Below are positions 24,539 through 34,249 of a stretch of DNA of 64,000 bases, one piece after another; position 1 is the first letter of the stretch, and every line of letters begins with the position of its first letter. Origin of the DNA: JBGAQP01 sp044220635. GTDB taxonomy: Bacteria > Pseudomonadota > Gammaproteobacteria > Burkholderiales > Usitatibacteraceae. The notes below the pieces were generated by a model. That model did no database searches, was not told the origin of the DNA, and saw nothing but the letters and a program-made list of their open reading frames with translations. The stretch lies in NCBI GenBank assembly GCA_044220635.1, contig JBGAQP010000005.1, positions 62,001 to 126,000 of the forward strand, read 5' to 3'. Position numbers and translations under genes: made by a program.

Positions 24539-25782
24539 TCGGCGGCGCGCGCCTCGCGCGCGCGGCGCTCGGCCGGCAGCAGGAGCGCGAGGAGCGCCAT
24601 CGCAAGCATGACGGCTCCGGCGAAGGCGAAGGCGAACTTCACGCCCGCGAGCTCGATCAGCATGCCGCCGAGCGCCACGCCGGCGCCCAGCCCGCAGACA
24701 ATGAAGGTCGAGGACCAGGTGAACGCCTCGGTCGCGTACTTCGCCGGCGCGAGTCGCGAGACCAGCACGGACTGCGAGGCGATCGACGGCGCGATCAGCG
24801 CGCCCGCGAGGAAGGCCACGACCGCGAAGAGCGCGGGCGAGTCGACGAGCGCGTGCAGGAAGAGGGGCAGCGCCATGAGTCCCATGGCCGCGGCGAACTG
24901 GCGCTCCATGGGCGCCCTGAGGTGCAGGCCCCCGTAGAGCGTGCCCCCGGTGGCGCTGCCCATGGCGTTGATCGACAGCAGCACGCCGCCGAAGGCCGGC
25001 ATCGCGAGCAGCGTCGCGTAGCCGGGATAGCCCACTTCGAGCAGGCCGAAGCACAGGGTCAGCCCGAAGGTCGCGAGGAACACGATGAGCAGCCGGGGCT
25101 CCGTGAGCGGGCCCAGCATGTGGCGCTCGGCGTGCGTCTCGCGCCGGAAATAGCCGAGGGCGGGCGAGGCGACGAAGATGAGGAAGGAGACGATGACGAC
25201 GGCGATCGTGAGGGCGAAGGCCGCCGTGGCTCCCGCCGCGGCGAGCACCGCGGCGGCGATCGCGGGCCCCAGGGTGAAGTTCACCTCGATCGTGATCGCG
25301 TCGATGGAAAAGGCCATGCGCCGCTCGTCCTCGTGCTCGAAGCGGTGGCGCCAGAGCGTGCGCGTGAGAACGGTGATCGGCGGGGCGAAGGCGCCCGAGA
25401 GCGCGGCCGCGGCGGCGACGAAGGCAAAGCCGAGCCCGAACTCGACGCTCGCGAGGAGGGCGGCCATCGCCACGGGCTGCACGCACCCGGTGACGAGGAG
25501 CGGGATCCGGGGCCCGATGCGGTCGATGAGGCGCCCGCCGATGGGTGCCGCGACGGCCATCGCCACGAAGTAGGCGCCGACCGCGCTCCCGGCGAGGGCG
25601 AACGAGCCCAGGTTCTCGCGCAGGACCATCAGCATCGCGAAGCCCACCATGCCGATGGGCATGCGCGAGAGCAGCGCCACGACGACGAGCGTGGCGACCC
25701 GGGGCTTGCGAAGGAACTCGGCGTACTGGCCGGCGATGCGCTTCACGGGCGGGAAGGGGTTGCCCGGGTGCGCCGGGTCCAA
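24535..25782 (-). CDS. Major facilitator superfamily transporter
   Basis: About 415 residues with 12 hydrophobic segments and MFS loop motifs (GGRLIDRIGPR after helix 2). The start is uncertain: TTG at 25782 or GTG at 25746 (VKRIAGQYAEF), neither with a clear Shine-Dalgarno. The 25782 start lies at the edge of the cysE promoter/IscR box, so the two divergent promoters must overlap. Substrate unknown; drug or sugar efflux are typical roles. It interrupts the trmJ-isc neighbourhood found in E. coli. Confidence 0.75.
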   Translation of the reverse strand: MDPAHPGNPFPPVKRIAGQYAEFLRKPRVATLVVVALLSRMPIGMVGFAMLMVLRENLGSFALAGSAVGAYFVAMAVAAPIGGRLIDRIGPRIPLLVTGCVQPVAMAALLASVEFGLGFAFVAAAAALSGAFAPPITVLTRTLWRHRFEHEDERRMAFSIDAITIEVNFTLGPAIAAAVLAAAGATAAFALTIAVVIVSFLIFVASPALGYFRRETHAERHMLGPLTEPRLLIVFLATFGLTLCFGLLEVGYPGYATLLAMPAFGGVLLSINAMGSATGGTLYGGLHLRAPMERQFAAAMGLMALPLFLHALVDSPALFAVVAFLAGALIAPSIASQSVLVSRLAPAKYATEAFTWSSTFIVCGLGAGVALGGMLIELAGVKFAFAFAGAVMLAMALLALLLPAERRAREARAAD

Positions 25783-25814
25783 TAGTTGATTAGATTACTC
25801 GGGAATACTAGACT
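25782..25814 (+). promoter_or_regulatory. cysE promoter with overlapping IscR type-1-like box
   Basis: -35 TTGATT (25786-25791), 17-bp spacer, -10 TAGACT (25809-25814). A 25-bp segment at 25782-25806 matches the IscR type-1 (Fe-S cluster IscR) consensus at about 21 of 25 positions by hand alignment (ATAG-TTGATT...CTCGGGAAT). The same layout occurs before iscR. It implies cysE is repressed when Fe-S clusters are plentiful. Confidence 0.65.
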
Positions 25815-25853
25815 GAGTCCATCCGATATTCCGCGCCCTGGGGGCCGATTGCG

Positions 25854-26579
25854 ATGTTTCGCCGCGTGCGCGAAGACATAGCCTGCGTGTTCGACCGCGA
25901 CCCCGCGGCGCGCTCCGTCTGGGAGGTGATCACCTGCTACCCGGGGTTCCACGCGCTGCAGATGCACCGCATCGCCCACGGGCTGTGGGGGATGGGGCTG
26001 CGCTGGCTCGCGCGCTACGTCTCGCACGTCTCGCGCTTCCTCACCGGCGTCGAGATCCACCCGGGCGCGACCATCGGCCGGCGCGTGTTCATCGACCACG
26101 GGATGGGGGTGGTGATCGGCGAGACCGCCGAGATCGGCGACGATTGCACGCTCTACCACGGCGTCACCCTCGGCGGCGTCTCCTGGAACAAGGGCAAGCG
26201 ACACCCGACGCTCGGCAAGGGCGTGGTCGTGGGCGCCGGCGCGAAGATCCTCGGGCCCTTCGAGGTCGGCGACGGCGCGAAGGTGGGCTCGAACTCCGTC
26301 GTGGTGAAGCCCGTTCCGGCGGGCGCCACGGTCGTGGGCATACCCGCGCGGCTGGTCGACGCCGCGGCGGCGAAGGCCGAGGCGGACCGCATGAGCTTCG
26401 ACGCCTATGCGGTGAGCGCGGACATGGACGACCCGGTCAACCGGGTGCTCGTCACGCTCGGTTCGCGCACCGAGGACATCGACGGCCGCCTGGCCGAGAT
26501 CCTGAGGCGCCTGGAGAGCCTGGAAGTCGGAACCGGCGAGACCGGAGAGGACCGCAAGGCTGCCGGCGGCCGAGGGTAG
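25854..26579 (+). CDS. cysE: Serine O-acetyltransferase
   Basis: 241 residues. A short N-terminal helical part then a left-handed beta-helix hexapeptide domain (IHPGATIGRRVFIDHGMG, GETAEIGDDCTLYHGVTLGG, KRHPTLGKGVVVGAGAKILG). The catalytic His/Asp region IDHGMGVVIGET is intact. It acetylates serine with acetyl-CoA to make O-acetylserine, the cysteine precursor. It is the short (EpsC/NifP-like) form, lacking the long N-terminal domain of E. coli CysE. Placed directly before iscR with its own IscR-type promoter, it supplies cysteine to the desulfurase IscS. Confidence 0.95.
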   Translation: MFRRVREDIACVFDRDPAARSVWEVITCYPGFHALQMHRIAHGLWGMGLRWLARYVSHVSRFLTGVEIHPGATIGRRVFIDHGMGVVIGETAEIGDDCTLYHGVTLGGVSWNKGKRHPTLGKGVVVGAGAKILGPFEVGDGAKVGSNSVVVKPVPAGATVVGIPARLVDAAAAKAEADRMSFDAYAVSADMDDPVNRVLVTLGSRTEDIDGRLAEILRRLESLEVGTGETGEDRKAAGGRG

Positions 26580-26601
26580 TCTCCGGCCCGGGAACGGTTC
26601 C

Positions 26602-26654
26602 ATAGTTGACTGATTCAGTCGGAATTCCTATACTTGAGTAATTCGCTCGGGATT
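26602..26654 (+). promoter_or_regulatory. isc operon promoter with two IscR type-1-like boxes
   Basis: -35 TTGACT (26606-26611) and -10 TATACT (26629-26634) with an ideal 17-bp spacer. Box 1 at 26602-26626 (starting ATAGTTGACT, then TTCAGTCGG) matches the type-1 IscR consensus at about 22 of 25 positions and covers the -35. Box 2 at 26630-26654 (starting ATACTTGAG, then CGCTCGGGAT) matches about 19-20 of 25 and covers the -10 and start region. This is the autoregulatory arrangement known for iscR. Confidence 0.75.
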
Positions 26655-26689
26655 GCACGGTGGCCCGGGCGCCATTGAGCGGGGGCCCC

Positions 26690-27157
26690 ATGAGACTGAC
26701 GACCAAAGGACGCTTCGCGGTGACCGCGATGCTCGATCTCGCCCTGAATTCGACCCACGGGCCGGTCACGCTCGCGGGCATCAGCGCGCGGCAGAAGATC
26801 TCGCTGTCCTACCTCGAGCAGCTCTTCGGGAAGCTGCGCCGGCGTGCGCTCGTCGAGAGCGTTCGCGGCCCGGGCGGCGGCTACCACCTCGCGCGGCCCG
26901 CCACCGAGGTTTCCGTCGCCGACATCATCCAGGCGGTCGAGGAGCCCATTGATTCGACGCAATGCGGCGGGCGGGAGAATTGCCACGATAACCACCGCTG
27001 CATGACCCACGACCTGTGGGAGGAGCTCAACGCCACCGTGTACGGCTTTCTCGCGGGCGTGAAGCTCTCCCAGCTGGTCGAGCAGCAACGCGCGAAGCCC
27101 GTCTCGCTGGTCCGGGGGCGCCCGCCCGCCGCCTTGCCGCACCCCGCGACCGCCTGA
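26690..27157 (+). CDS. iscR: Fe-S cluster-sensing transcriptional regulator IscR
   Basis: 155 residues, Rrf2 family. A winged helix at residues 1-65 (MRLTTKGRFAVTAMLDLAL, GPGGGYHLARP) and cluster ligands Cys92, Cys98, Cys104 and His107, exactly as numbered in E. coli IscR. With a [2Fe-2S] cluster it represses its own operon; without it it activates other Fe-S genes. ATG 26690 gives this exact numbering. The C-terminal tail (LVRGRPPAALPHPATA) is short and Pro-rich. Confidence 0.97.
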   Translation: MRLTTKGRFAVTAMLDLALNSTHGPVTLAGISARQKISLSYLEQLFGKLRRRALVESVRGPGGGYHLARPATEVSVADIIQAVEEPIDSTQCGGRENCHDNHRCMTHDLWEELNATVYGFLAGVKLSQLVEQQRAKPVSLVRGRPPAALPHPATA

Positions 27158-27194
27158 GTCGGCGCCCGCGAAGCGAGCCCCAGGAGTCCCGACC

Positions 27195-28415
27195 ATGACA
27201 CCCGACGCCAAGCACCCCATCTACCTCGATTACTCCGCGACCACGCCGGTCGACCCGCGCGTGGCGCAGAAGATGATCCCCTGGCTCACCGAGCACTTCG
27301 GCAACCCCGCCTCGCGCAGCCACGCCTACGGCTGGGAGGCCGAGGAAGCCGTGGAGAACGCCCGCGCCGAAGTCGCCAGGCTCGTGAACTGCGACCCGAA
27401 GGAGATCGTCTGGACCTCCGGGGCGACGGAATCCGACAACCTCGCGCTCAAGGGCGCGGCGCACTTCTACAAGCCCAAGGGCAGGCACCTCGTGACGGTG
27501 AAGACCGAGCACAAGGCCGTCCTCGACACCATGAGGGAGCTCGAAAGGGAGGGCTTCGAGGTCACCTACCTGGAGCCCGAGCCCGACGGCCTCGTGACGC
27601 TCGCGAAGTTCGAGCAATCGCTGCGCCCGGACACGATCGTCGCCTCGGTGATGATGGTGAACAACGAGATCGGCGTGATCCAGCCGATCGCGCAGATGGG
27701 CGAGATCCTCCGCGCGAAGGGCGTGATCTTCCACGTGGACGCCGCCCAGGCCACCGGCAAGGTGCCCATCGACCTCGCGAAGCTCAAGGTCGACCTGATG
27801 AGCTTCTCGGCGCACAAGACCTACGGGCCGAAGGGCATCGGCGCGCTCTACGTGCGCAGGAAGCCCCGCGTGCGGCTCGAGGCGCAGATGCACGGCGGCG
27901 GCCACGAGAAGGGCCTGCGCTCGGGGACGCTCGCCACGCACCAGATCGTGGGCATGGGGGAGGCCTTCCGCATCGCCCGCGAGGAGATGGCCACCGAGAA
28001 CGAGCGCGTGCGGATGCTGCGCGACCGCCTGCTCGCGGGGCTGCGCGACATCGAGGAGGTCTACGTGAACGGCGACCTCGAGCATCGCGTGCCCCACAAC
28101 CTCAACGTGAGCTTCAACTTCGTCGAGGGCGAATCGCTCATCATGGGCATCAAGGAGCTCGCCGTCTCCTCGGGCTCGGCGTGCACCTCGGCCTCGCTCG
28201 AGCCCTCGTACGTGCTGCGGGCGCTGGGCCGCAACGACGAACTCGCCCACAGCTCGATCCGCTTCTCCATCGGACGCTACACGACGGTGGAGGACATCGA
28301 CTTCGCGGTGAAGCTGCTGCGCGAGCGCATCGGCAAGCTCCGGGAGATGAGCCCGCTCTGGGAGATGTACAAGGAAGGCATCGACTTGAACACCGTGCAG
28401 TGGGCCGCACATTGA
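27195..28415 (+). CDS. iscS: Cysteine desulfurase IscS
   Basis: 406 residues, class V PLP enzyme. PLP Lys208 in SFSAHKTYGPKG, and the catalytic loop Cys330 in SSGSACTSASLEPSYVL, each two residues beyond the E. coli positions because of a slightly longer N-terminus. It takes sulfur from cysteine as a persulfide and passes it to IscU. Ribosome site CAGGAG precedes ATG 27195. Confidence 0.97.
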   Translation: MTPDAKHPIYLDYSATTPVDPRVAQKMIPWLTEHFGNPASRSHAYGWEAEEAVENARAEVARLVNCDPKEIVWTSGATESDNLALKGAAHFYKPKGRHLVTVKTEHKAVLDTMRELEREGFEVTYLEPEPDGLVTLAKFEQSLRPDTIVASVMMVNNEIGVIQPIAQMGEILRAKGVIFHVDAAQATGKVPIDLAKLKVDLMSFSAHKTYGPKGIGALYVRRKPRVRLEAQMHGGGHEKGLRSGTLATHQIVGMGEAFRIAREEMATENERVRMLRDRLLAGLRDIEEVYVNGDLEHRVPHNLNVSFNFVEGESLIMGIKELAVSSGSACTSASLEPSYVLRALGRNDELAHSSIRFSIGRYTTVEDIDFAVKLLRERIGKLREMSPLWEMYKEGIDLNTVQWAAH

Positions 28416-28441
28416 ACGCATAGGCATCGAGGAACACCGCC

Positions 28442-28861
28442 ATGGCATACAGCGACAAGGTCATCGACCACTACGAGCACCCGAGGAACGTCGGCTCCTT
28501 CGCGAAGGACGAGCAGGGGGTCGCCACCGGCATGGTGGGCGCGCCCGCCTGCGGCGACGTGATGAAGCTGCAGATCAAGGTGGGCCCCGACGGGATCATC
28601 GAGGACGCGCGCTTCAAGACCTACGGCTGCGGCTCGGCCATCGCCTCGTCCTCGCTCGTCACCGAGTGGGTGAAGGGCAAGACCCTCGACGAGGCGGAGA
28701 CGATCCGCAACACCCAGATCGCCGAGGAGCTCGCGCTCCCGCCCGTGAAGATCCACTGCTCGATCCTCGCCGAGGACGCGATCAAGGCGGCGATCGCCGA
28801 CTACCGCAAGAAGCACGGGGCGCCGGCCGACGCCGACCCGGCGAAGAAGGCGGCGGACTGA
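28442..28861 (+). CDS. iscU: Fe-S cluster scaffold protein IscU
   Basis: 139 residues. The three cluster cysteines are Cys37 (GAPACGDV), Cys63 (TYGCGSAI) and Cys106 (KIHCSILAE), with the HscA-recognition motif LPPVK at 99-103. All positions equal E. coli IscU. It assembles [2Fe-2S] clusters with IscS and releases them via HscA/HscB. The C-terminal Lys/Ala/Asp tail is about 10 residues longer than in E. coli. Confidence 0.97.
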   Translation: MAYSDKVIDHYEHPRNVGSFAKDEQGVATGMVGAPACGDVMKLQIKVGPDGIIEDARFKTYGCGSAIASSSLVTEWVKGKTLDEAETIRNTQIAEELALPPVKIHCSILAEDAIKAAIADYRKKHGAPADADPAKKAAD

Positions 28862-28862
28862 C

Positions 28863-29186
28863 ATGGCCGTCACCCTGACCGACCGCGCCGCAGAGCACGT
28901 CCAGGCCTTCATCGCCAAGCGCGGCAAGGGCATCGGACTCCGGCTCGGCGTGAAGACGACGGGCTGCTCGGGCCTCGCCTACAAGATCGAGTTCGCCGAC
29001 GAGGCCCGGCCCGAGGACCGCGAGTTCGAGAGCCACGGCGTGCGCGTGCTCGTCGACCCCAAGAGCCTCGCCTACCTCGACGGCACGGAGCTCGACTTCG
29101 TGCGCGAGGGGCTCAACGAAGGCTTCAAGTTCAACAACCCGAACGAGAAGGACCGCTGCGGCTGCGGGGAGTCGTTCAACGTCTGA
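28863..29186 (+). CDS. iscA: Iron-sulfur cluster assembly protein IscA
   Basis: 107 residues, A-type carrier with Cys35 (TTGCSGLAY), Cys99 and Cys101 (RCGCGESFNV), identical to E. coli numbering. It delivers clusters to target proteins. It begins 1 nt after the iscU stop; a strong terminator follows 28 nt after its stop. Confidence 0.96.
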   Translation: MAVTLTDRAAEHVQAFIAKRGKGIGLRLGVKTTGCSGLAYKIEFADEARPEDREFESHGVRVLVDPKSLAYLDGTELDFVREGLNEGFKFNNPNEKDRCGCGESFNV

Positions 29187-29214
29187 ACGCCCGCCCGGCC
29201 CCGAGCGGAAGGCA

Positions 29215-29239
29215 GGGGGCGGCGCGCCGCCCCCTTTTT
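29215..29239 (+). terminator. Intrinsic terminator between iscA and hscB
   Basis: Perfect inverted repeat GGGGGCGGCG/CGCCGCCCCC (29215-29234) followed at once by TTTTT (29235-29239). It lies only 6 nt upstream of the hscB ATG, so it splits iscRSUA from the chaperone half of the operon by attenuation, and its hairpin also occupies the space where a ribosome site should be. Confidence 0.88.
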
Positions 29240-29245
29240 GCGACC

Positions 29246-29788
29246 ATGACCCCGGAAATCGCCAGGAACCACTTCGAGCTGCTCGGCCTGCCGGTCGCCT
29301 ACGCGATCGACCCCGCCCGCCTCGAGCAGGGCTACCGGGACCTGCAGTCGCGCGTGCACCCGGACCGTTTCGCCTCGGCCCCGGAGACCGAAAGGCGCCT
29401 GTCGATGCAGTGGGCCACGCAGGCGAACGAAGCCTACCGGACGCTGCGCGACCCCGTGGGCCGCGCGCGCTACCTCCTCGCCCTGAAGGGCTACGACACG
29501 GGCGAGGAATCCAACACCGCGATGCCGCCGGATTTCCTCATGCAGCAGATGGAGTGGCGCGAGTCCGTCGCGGGCGCCCGGGCGACGCGCGACGCGCGCG
29601 CGCTCGAGCGGCTGCGCTCGGAGATCGCGAACGAGCACCGCGAGATGATCGCGCTCCTCGGGCGCGCGATCGACGGGGATGCGAACTTCGACGCGGGCTG
29701 CTCGCTCGTGCGCAAGCTCCGGTTCCTCGAGAAGCTCGACCACGAGATCGACGAGGCTCTCGAGATGCTGCGCGAGGGGGGGCATTGA
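29246..29788 (+). CDS. hscB: Co-chaperone HscB (J-domain)
   Basis: 180 residues: a J-domain with HPD at residues 38-40 (SRVHPDRFAS) and a C-terminal three-helix bundle that binds IscU (residues about 95-175). It brings IscU to HscA and stimulates its ATPase. ATG 29246 is the only start matching the family N-terminus, yet no Shine-Dalgarno precedes it because the terminator stem and U-tract end 6 nt before. Its stop overlaps the TTG start of the next gene. Confidence 0.94.
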   Translation: MTPEIARNHFELLGLPVAYAIDPARLEQGYRDLQSRVHPDRFASAPETERRLSMQWATQANEAYRTLRDPVGRARYLLALKGYDTGEESNTAMPPDFLMQQMEWRESVAGARATRDARALERLRSEIANEHREMIALLGRAIDGDANFDAGCSLVRKLRFLEKLDHEIDEALEMLREGGH

Positions 29789-30804
29789 GCCCGCGGCCCG
29801 CGACCGTGGCGCGCATCGAGGCGGCGCACCGCTTCGGCGCGATCTACGGCGGCAGCCTCGCGAGCCACCTGCCGATGGCGCTCGTGGCCCTCGACCGCAT
29901 GGGCGCGGACGACGAGCGCATCCGGCGCTTCGCCGAGGCCCAGGAGGCGAAGCTCGAGCCGATCCCGCCGCAGCGCGCGGCGATCCGCCCCGGCGACGAG
30001 GACCGCTTCCTCGGGGCGGCCGAGGCCTTTCCGGCGTGGGTGGACTACTTCGCCGCGCGCATGGCGGCCGAGGGCGCGCATGCGCTCCTCGGCCAGTGGG
30101 CGGACCGTTTCGCGAAAGCGCCGGCGAGCGGCGCCTTCCACGGCCTCATCCGCACGGCCTATGCCCTCGAGTCGGGCAGCGAGCGCGAGCTCGCCCATGC
30201 GCTCGCCTACTGGGCCGCGGTCTTCGAGCCCCTGGGGGAGCCGCCCGCGGCCGCGGGGAACGCGGGCGCCGACGAGATCCTCGCCGCGATCGCCCTCGAC
30301 CCGGCGCACGCCGGGAACCGCCCGCAGGGACGGAACATCGCCGAGCGCACGAGGAATGCCGCGACGATTCCGGGCTTCCGGGCGCTGGCCGGGCGCATCG
30401 ACCCGGGGCAGCTTCGCGTGGACGCGATCGCCGCCGCGCTCATCGCCGCGTACTGCGCCTCGGGCAATTTCACCGTCCTGCACGCGGTCACGGGCTGCCA
30501 CGCCTGGCGCAGCCTCGCGCCCTTCCTGCGCTCGGGGCGCGAGGGGCTCGCCGAGCTCTGGCAGGCGGTGCTCGCCGCCTACCTGGGCGCCGGAAGCCCT
30601 CCCGTCGAGGGCTGGGCGCTCGCGGCGTCGGACTCGCTCGGCTGGCCGGAGATCCACCGGCGCGCCTGCGCCTGCGACGACGAGCACGACGTCAAGTTCG
30701 CCTACAGCTGCTGGCGCGAATGGCAGTGCTACGGCGACGACCTCTACCGGCGGGCCGCGAGCGCGCGCGTCTGCGCCGCCACCCGGCAGGCTCCGGCCTG
30801 CTGA
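29785..30804 (+). CDS. Questin-oxidase-like (DUF4243) protein embedded in the isc operon
   Basis: 339 residues from TTG 29785, which overlaps the hscB stop (TTGA) and has a GAGGGGGG ribosome site just upstream; GTG 29806 is an alternative without one. Largely alpha-helical. Features that suggest the questin oxidase-like family are an N-terminal FGAIYGGSLASHLPMALVALDRMG, a central VLHAVTGCHAWRSLAPF, and the C-terminal DDEHDVKFAYSCWREWQCYGDD with clustered His/Cys/Trp/Tyr. Fungal relatives perform oxygen-dependent ring opening of anthraquinones; the bacterial role is unknown. Its place between hscB and hscA is not part of the standard isc operon and implies a link to Fe-S biogenesis or an Fe-S/iron-dependent oxidation. 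I assign the family from motif memory only. Confidence 0.7.
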   Translation: MSPRPATVARIEAAHRFGAIYGGSLASHLPMALVALDRMGADDERIRRFAEAQEAKLEPIPPQRAAIRPGDEDRFLGAAEAFPAWVDYFAARMAAEGAHALLGQWADRFAKAPASGAFHGLIRTAYALESGSERELAHALAYWAAVFEPLGEPPAAAGNAGADEILAAIALDPAHAGNRPQGRNIAERTRNAATIPGFRALAGRIDPGQLRVDAIAAALIAAYCASGNFTVLHAVTGCHAWRSLAPFLRSGREGLAELWQAVLAAYLGAGSPPVEGWALAASDSLGWPEIHRRACACDDEHDVKFAYSCWREWQCYGDDLYRRAASARVCAATRQAPAC

Positions 30805-30831
30805 GCGCACGCGATTCCGATCCGCCACGAC

Positions 30832-32699
<1,868 letters not shown>

Positions 32700-32703
<4 letters not shown>

Positions 32704-33041
32704 CCCGCCTCACGGTCCTGCCGCACGAGGCGCTCTGCCCGGAGGGGAAAGTGATCGAGGCCACGCCCGGGCGCTCGATCTGCGATACGCTCCTCGATGC
32801 GGGCATCGCGATCGAGCACGCCTGCGAGAAGAGCTGCGCCTGCACGACCTGCCACGTGGTCGTGCGTGAGGGCTTCGACGCCCTCGAACCCGCCACGGAG
32901 AAGGAGGACGACCTCCTCGACAAGGCCTGGGGGCTCGAGCTCACCTCGCGGCTCTCCTGCCAGGCGAAGGTGGGGTCCGGGCCCCTCACCATCGAGATTC
33001 CCCGCTACACGATCAACCAGGTCGCGGAGGGCAAGCGATGA
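32700..33041 (+). CDS. fdx: Isc-type [2Fe-2S] ferredoxin
   Basis: 113 residues from GTG 32700 (GTGA overlap with hscA). Cluster ligands Cys42, Cys48, Cys51 (ACEKSCACTTCHVVV) and Cys87 (RLSCQAK), equal to E. coli Fdx; the extra Cys46 is also conserved there. It provides electrons to IscS/IscU during cluster assembly. Confidence 0.95.
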
Positions 33042-33232
33042 AGTGGACCGACACGGGCGAGATCGCGATCGCGCTCGCCGAGAAGTTTCCCGACACCGAC
33101 CCGACGAAGGTCAACTTCGTGGACCTCTACCACTGGGTCCTCGGCCTCGAGGGCTTCGCGGACGATCCCAAGCGCTCCGGCGAGAAGATCCTCGAGGCGA
33201 TCCAGATGGCCTGGATCGAGGAAGCGCAGTAG
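33038..33232 (+). CDS. iscX: Fe-S assembly protein IscX
   Basis: 64 residues, small acidic helical protein (MKWTDTGEIAIALAEKFPDTDP, DLYHWVLGLEGFADDP). It binds IscS and iron and modulates cluster assembly. Last gene of the isc operon, ATGA overlap with fdx. A GC-rich hairpin without T-tract (33244-33261) follows, and a lone TAGAAT (33271-33276) may be a -10 for the next gene. Confidence 0.95.
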   Translation: MKWTDTGEIAIALAEKFPDTDPTKVNFVDLYHWVLGLEGFADDPKRSGEKILEAIQMAWIEEAQ

Positions 33233-33335
33233 GCGGGCGCCCGCGCGGGCCGGGGCCCGCGGCGACACGGTAGAATGGCGCCGCCCGGCCTTGCCGGGTC
33301 CCTCACGCCATCCCCATCCCGGACCAGGAGACCCC

Positions 33336-34187
33336 ATGAATCTCGCGACGGCCTTCGCAGCCGCCACCCTTTGCGCAGTCCTCGGCGGCACGCCCGCCTG
33401 GGCGGACGCCATCGCCGACATCAAGAAGCGCGGCACGATCCGCTTCGGCTATTCGGAAACCTCGGCGCCGTTCTCGTTCAAGGGCAAGGAGGGCGTGCCC
33501 GTGGGCTACTCCGTCGAGCTCTGCAAGCGCGTCGCCGCCGGCATCCAGGCGGCGGCGGGCGCGGGCTCCCTCAAGCTCGAGTGGGTGCCCCTCACGCCCG
33601 CCACGCGTCTGGATGCGGTCGCCTCCGGCAAGGTGGACGTCGAGTGCGGCACGACCACGGCCACGCTCGCGCGCCGCGAGAAGGTGGACTTCAGCCTGCC
33701 GATCTTCCTCGACTCGGCGTCGATCATGGCGAGGCGCTCGACCGCCTCGACGGTGCCCGAGCTCCAGGGCAGGAAAGTGGCGGCCGCCGAAGGCACGACG
33801 ACGCTCGCCGCGATCGAGCGCGGGCTCGCCAAGCGCTTCGTGAAGGCGGAGATCGTGAAGGTGAAGACGGTCGCCGAGGGCTTCGAGGCCCTCAAGGCGG
33901 GCAAGGTCGACGCGCTCGCCGGGGACCGCACGGCGCTCGTCGGAACCTTCCTGCTCGGCGGCGGCGCGGAGGGCCTCACCGTCCTTTCCGAGGAGTTCTC
34001 CTACGAGCCCTACGCGCTCGTGCTGCCCCGCGGGGACGCCGCGCTGCGCCTCGCGGTGGACCGTGTCCTCGCGCAGCTCTACCGCAGCGGCGAGATCGAG
34101 GCGGTCTACACGCAGTGGCTCGCGCCGCTGGGCCGGCCGACGCCGGCGCTGCTCGCGATGTACATGGTGAGCGCCATCCCCGAGTAG
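33336..34187 (+). CDS. Amino-acid-type ABC transporter periplasmic binding protein (orphan)
   Basis: 283 residues: signal peptide ending ...GGTPAWADA, then a type 2 binding fold of the amino-acid family (IKKRGTIRFGYSETSAPFSFKG, VDVECGTTTATLARREKVDFS, the classic pattern of GltI/AatJ-like proteins). It likely binds glutamate, aspartate or a related acid. ATG 33336 is preceded by CAGGAG. No permease or ATPase gene is adjacent, so it works with an importer encoded elsewhere or has a sensing role. Confidence 0.85.
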   Translation: MNLATAFAAATLCAVLGGTPAWADAIADIKKRGTIRFGYSETSAPFSFKGKEGVPVGYSVELCKRVAAGIQAAAGAGSLKLEWVPLTPATRLDAVASGKVDVECGTTTATLARREKVDFSLPIFLDSASIMARRSTASTVPELQGRKVAAAEGTTTLAAIERGLAKRFVKAEIVKVKTVAEGFEALKAGKVDALAGDRTALVGTFLLGGGAEGLTVLSEEFSYEPYALVLPRGDAALRLAVDRVLAQLYRSGEIEAVYTQWLAPLGRPTPALLAMYMVSAIPE

Positions 34188-34209
34188 CCCCGCCGGGTCC
34201 CGGAAAGCG

Positions 34210-34236
34210 GCGAGGGGCGGCATCGCCGCCCCTCGC
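34210..34236. terminator. Strong hairpin between convergent genes
   Basis: Perfect 12-bp stem GCGAGGGGCGGC / GCCGCCCCTCGC with a 3-nt loop, midway between the stops of the binding-protein gene and the rhodanese gene. No T-tract on either side, so it may block 3' exonucleases or aid Rho-dependent ending rather than terminate by itself. Confidence 0.5.
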
Positions 34237-34249
34237 TCGCCCCGGGCGC

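Noticed and set aside
24535..25782. MFS gene as a recent insertion into the trmJ-isc region
   Set aside because: Composition and codon use look like the neighbours and there are no flanking repeats or transposase remnants; gene order alone does not show transfer.
33244..33261. Terminator behind iscX
   Set aside because: The CGCGGGCC/GGCCCGCG palindrome leaves a 2-nt loop and no T-tract follows; not listed as a terminator.
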